A stretch of 56,474 bases of DNA from Bacillus sp. MUM 116 (GTDB taxonomy: Bacteria; Bacillota; Bacilli; Bacillales; Cytobacillaceae): contig NZ_MLYR01000026.1 in the NCBI RefSeq assembly GCF_001866655.1, positions 1-56,474 on the forward strand, written 5' to 3'. How positions within the stretch are numbered: the first letter of the stretch is position 1; every line of letters begins with the position of its first letter. The translations under genes and the position numbers were made by a program. Positions 8,472-18,033 of this stretch are shown in pieces. Under the pieces are notes generated by a model. The model was not told the origin of the DNA, did not search any database, and saw only the letters and a program-made list of their open reading frames with translations.

Positions 8472-10687
8472 GCGATTGTCTTTTTAATTAAATTTTCCCA
8501 CAATTTACGTGTTTCCTTCCAGCTTCCCTCCGGCAGTTGATTATGATAAAGATACTGCTCATATCTTGATGTAAAATACGTCATTTCTTCAGTTGAAAAA
8601 AATGCATCAACATAGCGGGCGTAATTCCTTAATGTTTGGTCTTCCTTTCGAGTTACGCCGTATCGATTGAGCTGTTTTAATAAAATTAAATAGGCAGAAC
8701 CAATATTTTCATCCTTTTTCCTAAAGCGGAATCTAATCAAAAGCAGATACGGATACCATTTTCCACGGAATCGATAAAGAATCCCTGCAACTCCTAGGGC
8801 AACAAATAGGACGAGACCTACCAGCTTCCAATGGTTCTTAAAAATTACTTTGATCTTCTTTAGCATACTCTTTTGGTCTGCAGATTTTCCGGAACCCTTC
8901 GCATTTTTTGTTTCCATATCCGGATTCTTCACAGGTTTCATGACAGGTACTGCCGCTGCCGTACCGCTTGAGGTGGTTGTGCCATCCAAATAATTAATCG
9001 CAACATCATTTGAAAAACCCTTTGTTGGTTCAAACGGAACCCAGCCTTGATTCGGGAAATACACTTCAACCCATGAATGAGCATTATTATTGGTAATTTC
9101 ATAAATTAGTTTGGATGGATCCGTCTTGCTATATTGTAAAAATTCTCCGCCATTATATCCCTTAACCCAGCGTGTTGGAATCCCAACTGTCCGCAGCAAG
9201 ACAGCCATCGAAGAAGAGAAATTATTACAGTAGCCGCGCTTTGTCTCGAACAAAAATTGGTCCACATAATCATCGTTCATTCCTGGCATTGGAACATCTT
9301 TTTGTTCATAGGTATATTCCATCCGACTAAAATAGTTTTCTACCGCCTTGGCTTTGTCAAACCAGTTTTTTTCCTTTGAGGTTATTTTTTTAGCCAAATC
9401 GGTCACCCTTTGAGGCAGTTCTTCAGGCAGCTGCGTATATTTTTTATACATAGCAGGCTCCATCACTTTCGCGTCAAATTTCTTAGTCTGCCTTAAATCC
9501 TTTGCCTGATATTTCGGAATATCGAACTCAATGGTATAAAGATTCGGTACAATCGGTTGTTTGTTACTGCCAAGTACAAGAATTCGCTCCATCTTATTAT
9601 CAAGGCTAAACGTATCTCCTCCCCCAAGGTTAGAATGGACGCTCATTATCTTCCTAATCCCAGCAGGATAGATAATATGGGGAAATCGGTATCCCTCAAC
9701 CGGAAATACTCTAGCTGTTTCTTTATCCGTTTGTACGTTTTTGGAAAAAGGGAAAACAGGGACAATATCTCCTACCTTGAAATGAATCGTTTCAGATTCC
9801 GGTGATAACACCCAGCCTTTTCCCGTATACATGTCTTTTGTCTCCACTTTCCAATAATTCTTCCCCTTGGCTTCTATTTGAAAAACCGTTTTATTATCCC
9901 CCATAAACGGTCCCCCTAAATGGTCATCATTAGTCCCATAACCAATGGTTTGAAAACCCATACTATTATCATCAGCGTGATATTTCTTATCCCCTTTTAA
10001 ATAAGGAACAGGGTCAGGCCAAATCGGGGCAGCCTTTGGGGCAGCAATCCCAATCAGGACGCTCAAGGTAATCATCCCACTAAGCAGCACCATCCATTTT
10101 CTTAGGGCAGCATGTTGTTTAGGTACCTTTTCCTTTCCAATCATCCGGTAAATGGTGAGCATCCCCATCACAGCAAATCCGGTGACTACTGTTCGGACAA
10201 TCGCTGCCTTTGCACTGTAATGTGTAAATGTATCTAAAACAGTAATGTATATTAGCGTCAAAAAGAAAAAAATAAAGATCCTTTGCCGTTTTAACAGCCA
10301 GTAATGAAGTAAATAGACCATTAACCATAATAGAATAAAAAACAAGAAGGAACGGAAATCGTTTGATAAATCATTCCAATTTCTCGAAAACAGCAAGACA
10401 GTATTATTTTTTAAATTAGCCAAAAATGCTGTCAGCCAGCCAATGTAAAAAAACCCCTCCTGGTAATAAAGACGATTGATGAAAAACAGAATATAAAATA
10501 CTTTTATTAAGATTGAAAAAATCCATTTTACTCGAAAAAAAGACATCAAAATGGATAAAAGCAAGAACAAGATAAAGATCCAAATATGACTTGTATCCGT
10601 TAATTGATCAATCGGCCGAATCCACTCCCATATAAGGAAAAACCCAAAGACATATAATAAAAGGGGTGACAATTCTCGATTTCTCAA
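8468..10687 (-). CDS. yebA: membrane transglutaminase-like protein (YebA/TgpA type)
   Basis: A 739-residue membrane protein with about six N-terminal transmembrane segments (1-215) and a large extracytoplasmic part. The latter holds a transglutaminase core with Cys487 in RGYCNNFSS, His537 in NNNAHSWVEVYF and Glu553 in PFEPT. A last transmembrane helix lies about 625-645, then a cytoplasmic tail. The third triad position is Glu where many transglutaminases have Asp, as is common in this group. The start overlaps the end of the DUF58 gene by four bases (ATGA). Together with yeaD and yeaC it forms the conserved MoxR-DUF58-transglutaminase module. The function is not firmly known and may concern cell-envelope protein modification. 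Confidence 0.9.
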   Translation of the reverse strand: MRNRELSPLLLYVFGFFLIWEWIRPIDQLTDTSHIWIFILFLLLSILMSFFRVKWIFSILIKVFYILFFINRLYYQEGFFYIGWLTAFLANLKNNTVLLFSRNWNDLSNDFRSFLFFILLWLMVYLLHYWLLKRQRIFIFFFLTLIYITVLDTFTHYSAKAAIVRTVVTGFAVMGMLTIYRMIGKEKVPKQHAALRKWMVLLSGMITLSVLIGIAAPKAAPIWPDPVPYLKGDKKYHADDNSMGFQTIGYGTNDDHLGGPFMGDNKTVFQIEAKGKNYWKVETKDMYTGKGWVLSPESETIHFKVGDIVPVFPFSKNVQTDKETARVFPVEGYRFPHIIYPAGIRKIMSVHSNLGGGDTFSLDNKMERILVLGSNKQPIVPNLYTIEFDIPKYQAKDLRQTKKFDAKVMEPAMYKKYTQLPEELPQRVTDLAKKITSKEKNWFDKAKAVENYFSRMEYTYEQKDVPMPGMNDDYVDQFLFETKRGYCNNFSSSMAVLLRTVGIPTRWVKGYNGGEFLQYSKTDPSKLIYEITNNNAHSWVEVYFPNQGWVPFEPTKGFSNDVAINYLDGTTTSSGTAAAVPVMKPVKNPDMETKNAKGSGKSADQKSMLKKIKVIFKNHWKLVGLVLFVALGVAGILYRFRGKWYPYLLLIRFRFRKKDENIGSAYLILLKQLNRYGVTRKEDQTLRNYARYVDAFFSTEEMTYFTSRYEQYLYHNQLPEGSWKETRKLWENLIKKTIA

Positions 10688-11901
10688 TTGAAATTCACCT
10701 CCGAAAAAGCTTGGGCGAAGTCCCCTTCATGGATCATGACAATCCGAACACCCCTAGCATTTGCAACAGCAATGAGCGAACGCTCCTTTTCAGTCGGCAA
10801 TTCTTTTTCGGCTTTAATGAAAAAAATCGTAATTGAACCTTTTCTTTGTCCAAGAAAGCTTGCTTTTTCGATAAGCTGTTTGGTCAGCCGTGAAGTTACT
10901 AGCATAAAGGAAAGGGTTTGCTGAAAAAATAGCCCATCTGTTTCTAATACTTTTTCTAAGGGAGCAAAGCTTTTCGCTTCAATTTTTGCGAGGTGATATA
11001 AAAGCTGTTGATGATGCTGTTCTCCCCCTCGAATTGGAAAGGTGGTCCTTTCATTACTAATCGTTAACAGACCCGCTTGCGCTCCTTTTGTTAATACTGC
11101 CCTTAAAAGTGAGGCAGTAAAGGAAACAATCGACTCAAAGTGTTGGTCCGACACACAGTCCATTACAACAAATACATCGTGTGATTGCCGCTGTTCAAAT
11201 TCCTTTGTCATAATTTCATTCCGTTTAGCAGATGCCTTCCAGTTAATCCAGGAAAACCGGTCCCCCGGCTGGTACTCTCTTACCCCAATCGCCATGGATG
11301 TATCGCGCTGTACCCGCTCCCGTGAAGCCGTCATCCCTTGATCATAGTGGTTTTCAAATGGTCTATACAGCAGTTCTGTATAGGCAGGATAGACCATGAT
11401 TTTATTTTCAAGGTCAAAGGCTTTTTCTTTTTCTAGTAAACCAAGCGGGTCGCCAATCCTCACGGTAATCGACTGAAAGAAGTGTTCACCTCTCGGCAGT
11501 TCATCGATCGTGTATTCATAGGAAAGCTCTTTCTTCATGCCGGCAATAAGGAGTGCCTTTGAGTTTGTTTTTAACGGCAGTAAATTCATCGACTCCGTAA
11601 GATGGTCTCCCGTCATCAAGTAGAACAACGGAAAAGAGGAATTCCTTCGAACAGTGATTTTGACCGTCATATGTTCCCCGGCATTATAATCTGATTTTGA
11701 TATTTCCCTTGTCACCGTTAGGTCTTTCAAAGAATAAAAGGACAGGACCAGGCAATAGAGGGCGAAGGGCAAAAAGCTATAAAATAAAAACCAGCTGACA
11801 AATCCGCCTTGAAACATTGCATAAGAAAAAGTTAAGACAATCAAAAAAAGTAAGACCGTAAATTTCCAAACTTTTATAAATTGCTTTACCGCCTTTTTCA
11901 T
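10684..11901 (-). CDS. yeaD: DUF58 domain membrane protein
   Basis: 405 residues. Two N-terminal membrane segments (about 15-65) are followed by a DUF58 domain with the signature REYQPGDRFSWINWKASAKR and a von Willebrand A-like C-terminal part (DVFVVMDC). DUF58 proteins work with MoxR AAA+ ATPases, probably as an assembly or chaperone system for a partner complex. Its ATG directly follows the yeaC stop with no gap, and its end overlaps yebA by four bases, so the three are translationally coupled. Confidence 0.9.
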   Translation of the reverse strand: MKKAVKQFIKVWKFTVLLFLIVLTFSYAMFQGGFVSWFLFYSFLPFALYCLVLSFYSLKDLTVTREISKSDYNAGEHMTVKITVRRNSSFPLFYLMTGDHLTESMNLLPLKTNSKALLIAGMKKELSYEYTIDELPRGEHFFQSITVRIGDPLGLLEKEKAFDLENKIMVYPAYTELLYRPFENHYDQGMTASRERVQRDTSMAIGVREYQPGDRFSWINWKASAKRNEIMTKEFEQRQSHDVFVVMDCVSDQHFESIVSFTASLLRAVLTKGAQAGLLTISNERTTFPIRGGEQHHQQLLYHLAKIEAKSFAPLEKVLETDGLFFQQTLSFMLVTSRLTKQLIEKASFLGQRKGSITIFFIKAEKELPTEKERSLIAVANARGVRIVMIHEGDFAQAFSEVNFN

Positions 11902-12858
11902 TTACTTCACAAGCCTTTGAACCGGTACGGGCACTCTTCCCACTACCCCGTTAATGACTTCTTCTGCAGAAATCCCTTCGAATTTAGCTTCCGATTTTAA
12001 AATAATCCGATGGGATAAGACGAATGGAGCCAAATATTGAATATCATCGGGAAGGACATAATCACGGCCATACATAAATGCATACGCCTGGGCCGCTTTC
12101 ATTAAAGCTATCGAACCCCTTGGACTTGCTCCAAGATAGACATTGCCATGACCTCTTGTGCGGCTGACGATATCGACAATATAGCGCTTAATCGTGTCAT
12201 CGACGAATACTTCTTTTATTTCTTTTTGCAGCAGAAGCAGACCATTAAGGTCAATTACCGGTTCCAGTTCATGAATGGGCGGAGTTTTCTGTGCCCGGTT
12301 TAATACTTCTATTTCCTCTCTTAAATTGGGATAGCCCATCTTCATTTTTAAAAGAAAACGGTCAAGCTGAGCCTCCGGGAGTGGATAGGTTCCTTCATAT
12401 TCAATCGGATTTTGTGTTGCCATAACAAAAAATGGCTGCTCAAGTTTATGGGTCACACCATCAATGGTGACACTTGCTTCCTCCATCCCTTCTAATAAAG
12501 CGGATTGAGTTTTAGGCGATGTTCGATTAATTTCATCGGCAAGGATAATATTTCCCATTAAGGGACCGGGCCGAAACTGAAATTCCATTTCTTTTGGATT
12601 ATAGATCGAAATGCCCGTAACATCTGACGGTAATAAATCAGGGGTGAACTGGATTCTGCGGAACTTGGCGTTTACCGATTTGGCAAGCGCACGCACCATC
12701 ATTGTCTTGCCTACACCCGGCACATCTTCCAAAAGAACATGACCCCCAGCAAGTAGGGCAACAAGACTGAGTTCAGCGACATGCCGCTTTCCAATCATTA
12801 CTTTTTCAATATTCATTAGGATTCTTTCAGTGGTGGGATTCATATTTTCAAGGGACAT
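11902..12858 (-). CDS. yeaC: MoxR-family AAA+ ATPase
   Basis: About 318 residues. The AAA_3 core has Walker A GVGKTMM, Walker B ILADEINR, sensor motif MATQNPIEYEGTYPLPEAQLDRF and an arginine finger region. It is the first gene of the yeaC-yeaD-yebA operon and is expected to remodel or activate a client together with the DUF58 protein. Two ATGs lie six bases apart. The second (12858) is chosen because AGGAGG is six bases upstream of it and touches the first. Confidence 0.92.
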   Translation of the reverse strand: MSLENMNPTTERILMNIEKVMIGKRHVAELSLVALLAGGHVLLEDVPGVGKTMMVRALAKSVNAKFRRIQFTPDLLPSDVTGISIYNPKEMEFQFRPGPLMGNIILADEINRTSPKTQSALLEGMEEASVTIDGVTHKLEQPFFVMATQNPIEYEGTYPLPEAQLDRFLLKMKMGYPNLREEIEVLNRAQKTPPIHELEPVIDLNGLLLLQKEIKEVFVDDTIKRYIVDIVSRTRGHGNVYLGASPRGSIALMKAAQAYAFMYGRDYVLPDDIQYLAPFVLSHRIILKSEAKFEGISAEEVINGVVGRVPVPVQRLVK

Positions 12859-12953
12859 AGACATCCTCCTCTGGTTTGTCTTTACATAAATGATTGCATC
12901 ATTTTAATAAATTCTATAAGTTTCGAATAAATCCTGTAAGAACTTACAAATAA

Positions 12954-12990
12954 TGCAAAAAAGCCACTCCTTTTTAAGGAAGCAGCTTGT
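12954..12990 (-). terminator. possible terminator upstream of yeaC
   Basis: Minus-strand imperfect hairpin AAGCTGCTTCC / GGAGTGGCTT followed by TTTTTTG. It would end transcription from the hydrolase gene beyond the repeat at 13027-13150. Confidence 0.55.
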
Positions 12991-13026
12991 GTCTTTGTTA
13001 TTATATAAAAATTTATAAATAGCTTT

Positions 13027-13150
13027 GAGAATTGTCCAGCTCCAGCGCCTAGGGGCTCGAGGTCACAAGCCAATCCGTTAAGAAGGTTAAAGAACAACCT
13101 TCTCGCCGGCTCGTCTTGTGCTTGTCGCCCCTGACCAAGGCGCTTTTCTT
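13027..13150 (-). repeat. Bacillaceae palindromic repeat, family A, copy 2
   Basis: An inverted copy of the element at 1577-1709. It shares the AAGAAAAGCG end, the AAGGTTGTTCTTTAACCTT core and the GGAGCTGGACAATTCTC end. It touches the stop codon of the hydrolase gene and may double as a terminator or mRNA-end structure. Confidence 0.75.
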
Positions 13151-14891
13151 ATTCTTTCACTGGAATAATTGGCAGGATTAAATGGGATGGATATTTTTCG
13201 CTATGAAAAATGGTTTGCTTGGCTTTCATCATCTCATTGTTCTCAATCAAAGATTTTCCGGTATTTGGATTCGGTAAATAGTGAGGAAAGCTGCTTGAAG
13301 AAATTTCAAGCGTAATGCGATGTCCTGGCAAAAACACATTGCTCGTGGCCCAAAGGTCAATCTCGTACTCCTCCACTTCCCCTGTCAATTCCTTTTCAGG
13401 ATAAAAGCCATTGCGATATTTCGCATTCACAATTCCTTCCGTTAAGATGATCGCTTTGCCATCGGGGGCGGTATCGACGAGCTTGGCAGTGAAATCCGTA
13501 TCTTGTGCGTCAGTAGATGACCACAATTTCACTTTTACGGGTCCGGTGACTTCCACTGCTTCGGTTAATGGCTCAGTCGAATAAACAAGCACATCATCAC
13601 GTTCTTCAATCTCTCGTTGATCAAATGGACCCATTGTCAATGGACCGGCAAACAAGGTACTTCCCCCTTTAGTTGGCACAGGATTTTTGGGATCATATAT
13701 AAAGGTATCCGTCCCCTCATTTCCCGGTTCAGTAACAGAGAGATATCCATCGCCATTTTTTGTATTTGCATTCCCCATGCTATGCAAATAAAAAGGAGTG
13801 TATTGGGTTCGTGCCAGCGGCCACTCCCCTTCATCCCGCCATTCATTGATACCCATGACGAAAATTTTAACTGGCGGTTCTTCTTCCAGACCAGTATCGA
13901 TTCCTTTTAGCCAATGATTAAACCAACGAATATGGAGGTCTGTGATATTCCCCTCCAAGTTTATCCAATCACCAGAAGCATGCACCCCAAAGGAGCATTC
14001 GCCTTGAACCGAGGCAAAATAGCCATGCCCCCATGGCCCCACAATCAGCTTTTGGTTTTGTCCAGCTTTAGTCATTTCAATATAATTAGTTAAAGTCGGA
14101 CCAATAAAACAATCATACCAGCCTCCTAAATGATAGGCTGGAATCTGCAAATCTCCATATTTGTCAACAATACTAGATTCCTTCCAATAATCTTCATCCT
14201 CAATTGGATGTTCCAATTCCTCGAAAAAAAATTCAGCAACTTTGAATTCCTTTAATGGTGGCCATTGATTGATAGGAGCAAAATAATATAGTTCGTCCAA
14301 TTTATTAAGTTGGTCAGCAAGATTTCTTAATAAATCTGCTCTTTCTTTCGGATTATTGTATTTCCTCATAAGTAAATCAGGCGCAATCGATTCAAGTGTC
14401 CACGTTTCTGTAAAGCCCGGCTGATAGACTCCGTTTCGGTACGAAGCACCATTTCTTTGGTCATTCAATGTCATCGCCGGAAAAATTGCAGCCAAGTGCT
14501 GCGGTTTCTTCGTTGCAGCCATTAGCTGGGTATAGCCATAATAGGACATGCCAAACATGCCGACCTTACCTGTAGAAAACGGAAGTGCCGCAGCCCATTC
14601 CACAGTATCATACCCATCATTTGCTTCCTGTCTGAATGATTGAAATTCCCCTTCGGACTGAAAACGCCCTCTCACGTCTTGAATGATTACCACAAATCCA
14701 TTTTCAACAAGTCGGTTTGTATCTAAATAACGATGGGAATAATGCGGTAAATCTTTACTGTATGGAAGTCTTGTTAACAAGACAGGAAAGGCCCCTTCCT
14801 CATTTGGACGATAAATATCTGCATAAAGAATAACACCATCCCTCATCTCGCAAGGGACATTTTTTTCAACTAGAATCTGAATTGGTTTCAT
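13149..14891 (-). CDS. CocE/NonD family hydrolase (X-Pro dipeptidyl-peptidase S15 fold)
   Basis: About 580 residues. The alpha/beta hydrolase domain has the nucleophile elbow GMSYYGYTQ (Ser), the DVRGRFQSEGEF motif, and a C-terminal jelly-roll domain typical of CocE/X-Pro peptidases (from about residue 385). No signal peptide is seen, so it is probably cytoplasmic. Family members hydrolyse esters or amides such as acyl-peptides, glutaryl-7-ACA and cocaine; the natural substrate is unknown. The ATG at 14891 is preferred because GAGG lies nine bases upstream; an ATG five codons earlier has no good site. Confidence 0.88.
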   Translation of the reverse strand: MKPIQILVEKNVPCEMRDGVILYADIYRPNEEGAFPVLLTRLPYSKDLPHYSHRYLDTNRLVENGFVVIIQDVRGRFQSEGEFQSFRQEANDGYDTVEWAAALPFSTGKVGMFGMSYYGYTQLMAATKKPQHLAAIFPAMTLNDQRNGASYRNGVYQPGFTETWTLESIAPDLLMRKYNNPKERADLLRNLADQLNKLDELYYFAPINQWPPLKEFKVAEFFFEELEHPIEDEDYWKESSIVDKYGDLQIPAYHLGGWYDCFIGPTLTNYIEMTKAGQNQKLIVGPWGHGYFASVQGECSFGVHASGDWINLEGNITDLHIRWFNHWLKGIDTGLEEEPPVKIFVMGINEWRDEGEWPLARTQYTPFYLHSMGNANTKNGDGYLSVTEPGNEGTDTFIYDPKNPVPTKGGSTLFAGPLTMGPFDQREIEERDDVLVYSTEPLTEAVEVTGPVKVKLWSSTDAQDTDFTAKLVDTAPDGKAIILTEGIVNAKYRNGFYPEKELTGEVEEYEIDLWATSNVFLPGHRITLEISSSSFPHYLPNPNTGKSLIENNEMMKAKQTIFHSEKYPSHLILPIIPVKE

Positions 14892-14940
14892 CCTTAAATA
14901 CCTCATTTTCTACCTAAATTCGTACACTTAAAGAAGACTC

Positions 14941-15025
14941 GCCGATTGACAAGCCGTTAGGCGATGACAGAGGCGTAGTCGCACTTATGCCTGATTGGAA
15001 AGTATATACTTTCCAATCGGCCAAA
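14941..15025. repeat. structured intergenic segment with a perfect 26-bp palindrome
   Basis: GATTGGAAAGTAT and its exact complement form a loop-less palindrome at 14993-15018. A second imperfect stem (AGGCATAAGT/ACTACGCCT) lies at about 14970-14992. The segment lies between the symporter terminator and the hydrolase start. It may be a repeated element or an attenuator; no protein is encoded. Confidence 0.5.
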
Positions 15026-15027
15026 AA

Positions 15028-15063
15028 ATACTATCCCATGAGTCTTTAGACTTCATGGGATAG
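15028..15063 (-). terminator. terminator of the symporter gene
   Basis: Minus-strand stem CTATCCCATGAAGTCT / AGACTCATGGGATAG followed by TATTTTTT. The A run on the other side may let it work in both directions. Confidence 0.85.
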
Positions 15064-15072
15064 CTGCATTTT

Positions 15073-16551
15073 TTATAGATTGCTGACCTGGCCGATTGGC
15101 TCATCTTGAACCACTGCAACTTTTTTAGTAAACAAGCTGATCGCAAGCATAACAACCGTATTGATTAAAATCGCAACGACCCCGATGTCTAAATCCTGAA
15201 TAAGGTGCGGTGCATGCGGAAACATGGTGGCCATCGTTGTGCCTTGTATCGTTTGGTAAGCGACAATTGCCACCCCAATAACCATCCCAATGGCAGCGCC
15301 AACCTTGCTGACTGGATTCTTCTTCATTAAGCTGAAAGCTAGAGGCGGGAATAACTGTAGAACAAAGCTATAGGCCATTGTCAGCAATGCAATCATTGTG
15401 TTACCGCCATAGAATGTGAAAATTAAAGAAATTAACGCAAGAATCGGAACGAAAATACGTGTTAATTTAGCGAGCTTTTTATCAGATGTATTCGGCTTAA
15501 AATGCTTATAAATATTTTTTGAAAGAAGCGTTGATGCTGTAAGAATTAGTAAGGAGCATGGAATAAGGGCTGCAAGCAATCCGGCCGCGCCAATCACTCC
15601 GACAAACCAAGGCGGCAGGGCAGCTTTGGCAATTTTAAATAAAGCCAAGTCGGAGGCCGTCCCTTCCAAGTTAGGGATTTGCAGCACTGCCGTAAAGCCA
15701 ATAAATAAAATGAAGACGAGAACAATTTGATACAAAGGTAAAATCGCTGTGTTTTTCCTTAAAGCTGTCTCACTCTTTGATGACAAGCTGGCGCCGAAAC
15801 AGTGCGGCCACATGTATTGACCCAAAGCAATGGTTAAACAAATCGAAACATACCAAGAAATACTTAAGCCTTTTTCAGGCATTAACAAAAACCCCGGTTT
15901 CGCTTTATCTAATGTTTCAAACATTGGCTGGATTCCACCATAGTAATGAAACGGCAAATAAAATCCTAAAAATAATATGACTGTAAGCATGAGAATATCT
16001 TTTAAAACCGCTGTCCATGCCGAGCCATGAATACCAGAGATATAAACGAAAATTGTTACCGCAATCAGGCCGACCCAAACGGCAATTTTTGGGGGAATTG
16101 TCCCGTATGAAGCTTCCGAAACAATAATCTGAAAACCTTTTAATTGTAAAACAATATATGGAATCATTGAAATAACACCGATTAACGCAACAAGCAATCC
16201 TAAATTCTTACTTTGGTATTTCTTAGCGAAGAAATCAGATTGAGTAATGAGATTATGTTTTTTCGCGTAGCGCCAAATCGGAGGCAGGATCCAAAAAGGA
16301 ATGACATAGGTTATGGCACAAAAAACATAAATTATTGGACCACCCATGCGATAGGCACCGCCGCTTGCACCTAAGAAACAAAAGGTAGAAAACATTTCTC
16401 CAGCCATTAATACAAACATAATAAGTGAACCAAAGTTTCTTTCGGCAACGGCCCACTGTTCAAGCTTCATATCCCGCCCTTTTTTTGCTTTAATTCCAAG
16501 GTACATCGCTAAGCACAAGGTTAAACCGATAATGATAATGGAGCTGTTCAT
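15073..16551 (-). CDS. sodium:solute symporter (SSS family)
   Basis: A 492-residue permease with about 13 transmembrane segments. The SSS family motifs are visible around WAVAERNFGS and the GLLAALIPCSLLILTAS helix. It should import an organic solute with sodium, but the substrate cannot be assigned. It is paired with a small DUF3311 protein whose stop overlaps its ATG by four bases, the same arrangement as yhjC-yhjB of B. subtilis. A good cre site lies upstream of the pair, so carbon catabolite repression is likely. It sits next to the catabolic operon 16951-20563 but is separated from it by a terminator. Confidence 0.88.
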   Translation of the reverse strand: MNSSIIIIGLTLCLAMYLGIKAKKGRDMKLEQWAVAERNFGSLIMFVLMAGEMFSTFCFLGASGGAYRMGGPIIYVFCAITYVIPFWILPPIWRYAKKHNLITQSDFFAKKYQSKNLGLLVALIGVISMIPYIVLQLKGFQIIVSEASYGTIPPKIAVWVGLIAVTIFVYISGIHGSAWTAVLKDILMLTVILFLGFYLPFHYYGGIQPMFETLDKAKPGFLLMPEKGLSISWYVSICLTIALGQYMWPHCFGASLSSKSETALRKNTAILPLYQIVLVFILFIGFTAVLQIPNLEGTASDLALFKIAKAALPPWFVGVIGAAGLLAALIPCSLLILTASTLLSKNIYKHFKPNTSDKKLAKLTRIFVPILALISLIFTFYGGNTMIALLTMAYSFVLQLFPPLAFSLMKKNPVSKVGAAIGMVIGVAIVAYQTIQGTTMATMFPHAPHLIQDLDIGVVAILINTVVMLAISLFTKKVAVVQDEPIGQVSNL

Positions 16552-16736
16552 TTATTTTGCTCCTTTCGATCATAAATGACGTTACAAACAATCAAACAAG
16601 CTGACGTGAGAACCAACCATAATGTCGACCAAAATACAATAAACGGCAGCCCCAAAACATATGGTTCAACTTTATTTACAACAGTTAGTGCTCCAATTGC
16701 TGGCAGGATGGTCAGAAAAGCAATCCATTTCTTCAT
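16548..16736 (-). CDS. DUF3311 small membrane protein
   Basis: A 62-residue protein with two hydrophobic helices (FLTILPAIGALTVV and VFWSTLWLVLTSACLIVC), matching the DUF3311 family that accompanies SSS symporters, probably as an accessory subunit. The start ATG 16736 has GGAAGGAA about eight bases upstream; an ATG six codons earlier is less well placed. It overlaps the symporter start (ATGA). Confidence 0.85.
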   Translation of the reverse strand: MKKWIAFLTILPAIGALTVVNKVEPYVLGLPFIVFWSTLWLVLTSACLIVCNVIYDRKEQNK

Positions 16737-16801
16737 TCGCAAAATTCCTTCCATTGTGAAATTTTAAAGAAGCTCCCGATCGCCTAGAAGCCTTCCATTA
16801 C

Positions 16802-16817
16802 TTGTATTCGTTTACAA
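16802..16817 (-). promoter_or_regulatory. cre site upstream of the DUF3311-symporter operon
   Basis: Minus-strand TTGTAAACGAATACAA matches every fixed position of the CcpA consensus WTGNAANCGNWWNCAW. It lies about 65 bases upstream of the small gene, a position suited to repression at the promoter. Confidence 0.65.
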
Positions 16818-16852
16818 TAATGAATTTTTTTTATTATCAGATAATTATTAGT

Positions 16853-16894
16853 AAAAAATCCCCCTTCTATATTCGAACAAGAATAAGAAGGGGA
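16853..16894 (-). terminator. terminator of the Rieske/aldehyde dehydrogenase operon
   Basis: Minus-strand CCCCTTCTTATTC pairs with GAATATAGAAGGGG and is followed by GATTTTTTA, about 55 bases after the last gene of the operon. Confidence 0.85.
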
Positions 16895-16950
16895 AGAATA
16901 TTACTTTATTTTAACCTCTCCCATTAAACGAACAAACCCTATATTATCAA

Positions 16951-18033
16951 TTAAGCTTTTAATGAAACTAGTGATTGAATAATTTCTGCTGCACGGTCCC
17001 CAACATCAGATGTTGATGCTGTCCCCTTCATATCAGGTGTCAACACCTTACCTTCCACAAGCAGCTCCTCAATTGCATCAAGGACCAATTTACCGTACTG
17101 TTCATATCCTAAAAATTCGAGCAGCTGACTGGCAGACCAAATCGTTGCTAAAGGGTTGGCAAGTCCTTTTCCAGCAATATCCGGAGCAGACCCATGAATC
17201 GGTTCAAACATCGATGGATACGTTTTTTCCGGATTAATATTCGCACCAGCTGCTAGCCCAATCCCCCCAGCTATGGCTGCACCTAAATCCGTTAGAATAT
17301 CACCAAATAAATTAGAAGTGACAACGACTTCAAATCGCTTCGGATCGGAAATCATTAACATTGCCGCTGCATCAACAAGATAGGATGCTGTTTTCACATC
17401 CGGATATTCTCGGCTTACTTCCTCAAAAATCTGATCCCAGAAAACCATCGAATAATTCAAGGCATTTCCCTTACTAATGCTCGTAAGCGATCTTCCTTCT
17501 TTTCTCGCTGTTTCAAACGCATAGCGGATCACACGTTCCGTTCCTTTTCGAGAAAAGACGCCGGTTTGCAGGACAACCTCATTCTCTTTGCCTTTAAATA
17601 ACCAATCACCGGCCCCTGCATATTCACCCTCACTATTTTCGCGGATAAACAGCATGTCCACATCTTCCTGTTTCACGTCCTTCAACGGACACGTTGCCCC
17701 TTTAATTAGCTTAATCGGACGAATATTAATATATTGATCAAAGCTTTTTCTAATTTTTAAAAGTAAATCCCATAATGAAATATGGTCAGGGACACCTGGA
17801 TACCCGACAGCACCGAGAAAAATTGCATCAAAGTTTTGTAATTTATCAATTCCGTCAGCATCCATCATCACTCCATGCTTCGTGTAATACTCACAGCCCC
17901 ATGGAAAGTATGTGTATTCAAACTTTAAAGAATCATCCAATTCAGCAATTTTATTTAAAACCTTTATTCCTTCTTGAAGGACTTCAGTGCCAATCCCGTC
18001 TCCGGGAATCACGGCAATTTTGTATGTGCTCAT
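16951..18033 (-). CDS. D-malate / tartrate dehydrogenase (decarboxylating)
   Basis: A 360-residue member of the isocitrate/isopropylmalate dehydrogenase superfamily. It shows IAVIPGDGIGTEV, RENSEGEYAGAG, the metal-binding Asp region (VDAAAM, TSNLFGDILTDLGAAI) and EPIHGSAPDIAGKG. The sequence is closest to the tartrate/D-malate branch (YcsA/DmlA-like), which oxidises D-malate to pyruvate and CO2 with NAD. Its ATG shares one base with the stop of the aldehyde dehydrogenase (TAATG), so it is the third gene of a tightly coupled operon. In that context D-malate formed from carnitine is the most likely substrate. Confidence 0.85.
   Translation of the reverse strand: MSTYKIAVIPGDGIGTEVLQEGIKVLNKIAELDDSLKFEYTYFPWGCEYYTKHGVMMDADGIDKLQNFDAIFLGAVGYPGVPDHISLWDLLLKIRKSFDQYINIRPIKLIKGATCPLKDVKQEDVDMLFIRENSEGEYAGAGDWLFKGKENEVVLQTGVFSRKGTERVIRYAFETARKEGRSLTSISKGNALNYSMVFWDQIFEEVSREYPDVKTASYLVDAAAMLMISDPKRFEVVVTSNLFGDILTDLGAAIAGGIGLAAGANINPEKTYPSMFEPIHGSAPDIAGKGLANPLATIWSASQLLEFLGYEQYGKLVLDAIEELLVEGKVLTPDMKGTASTSDVGDRAAEIIQSLVSLKA

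Noticed and set aside
12882..13097. Minus-strand frame upstream of yeaC
   Set aside because: Most of it is the inverted copy of the same repeat; no start signal.
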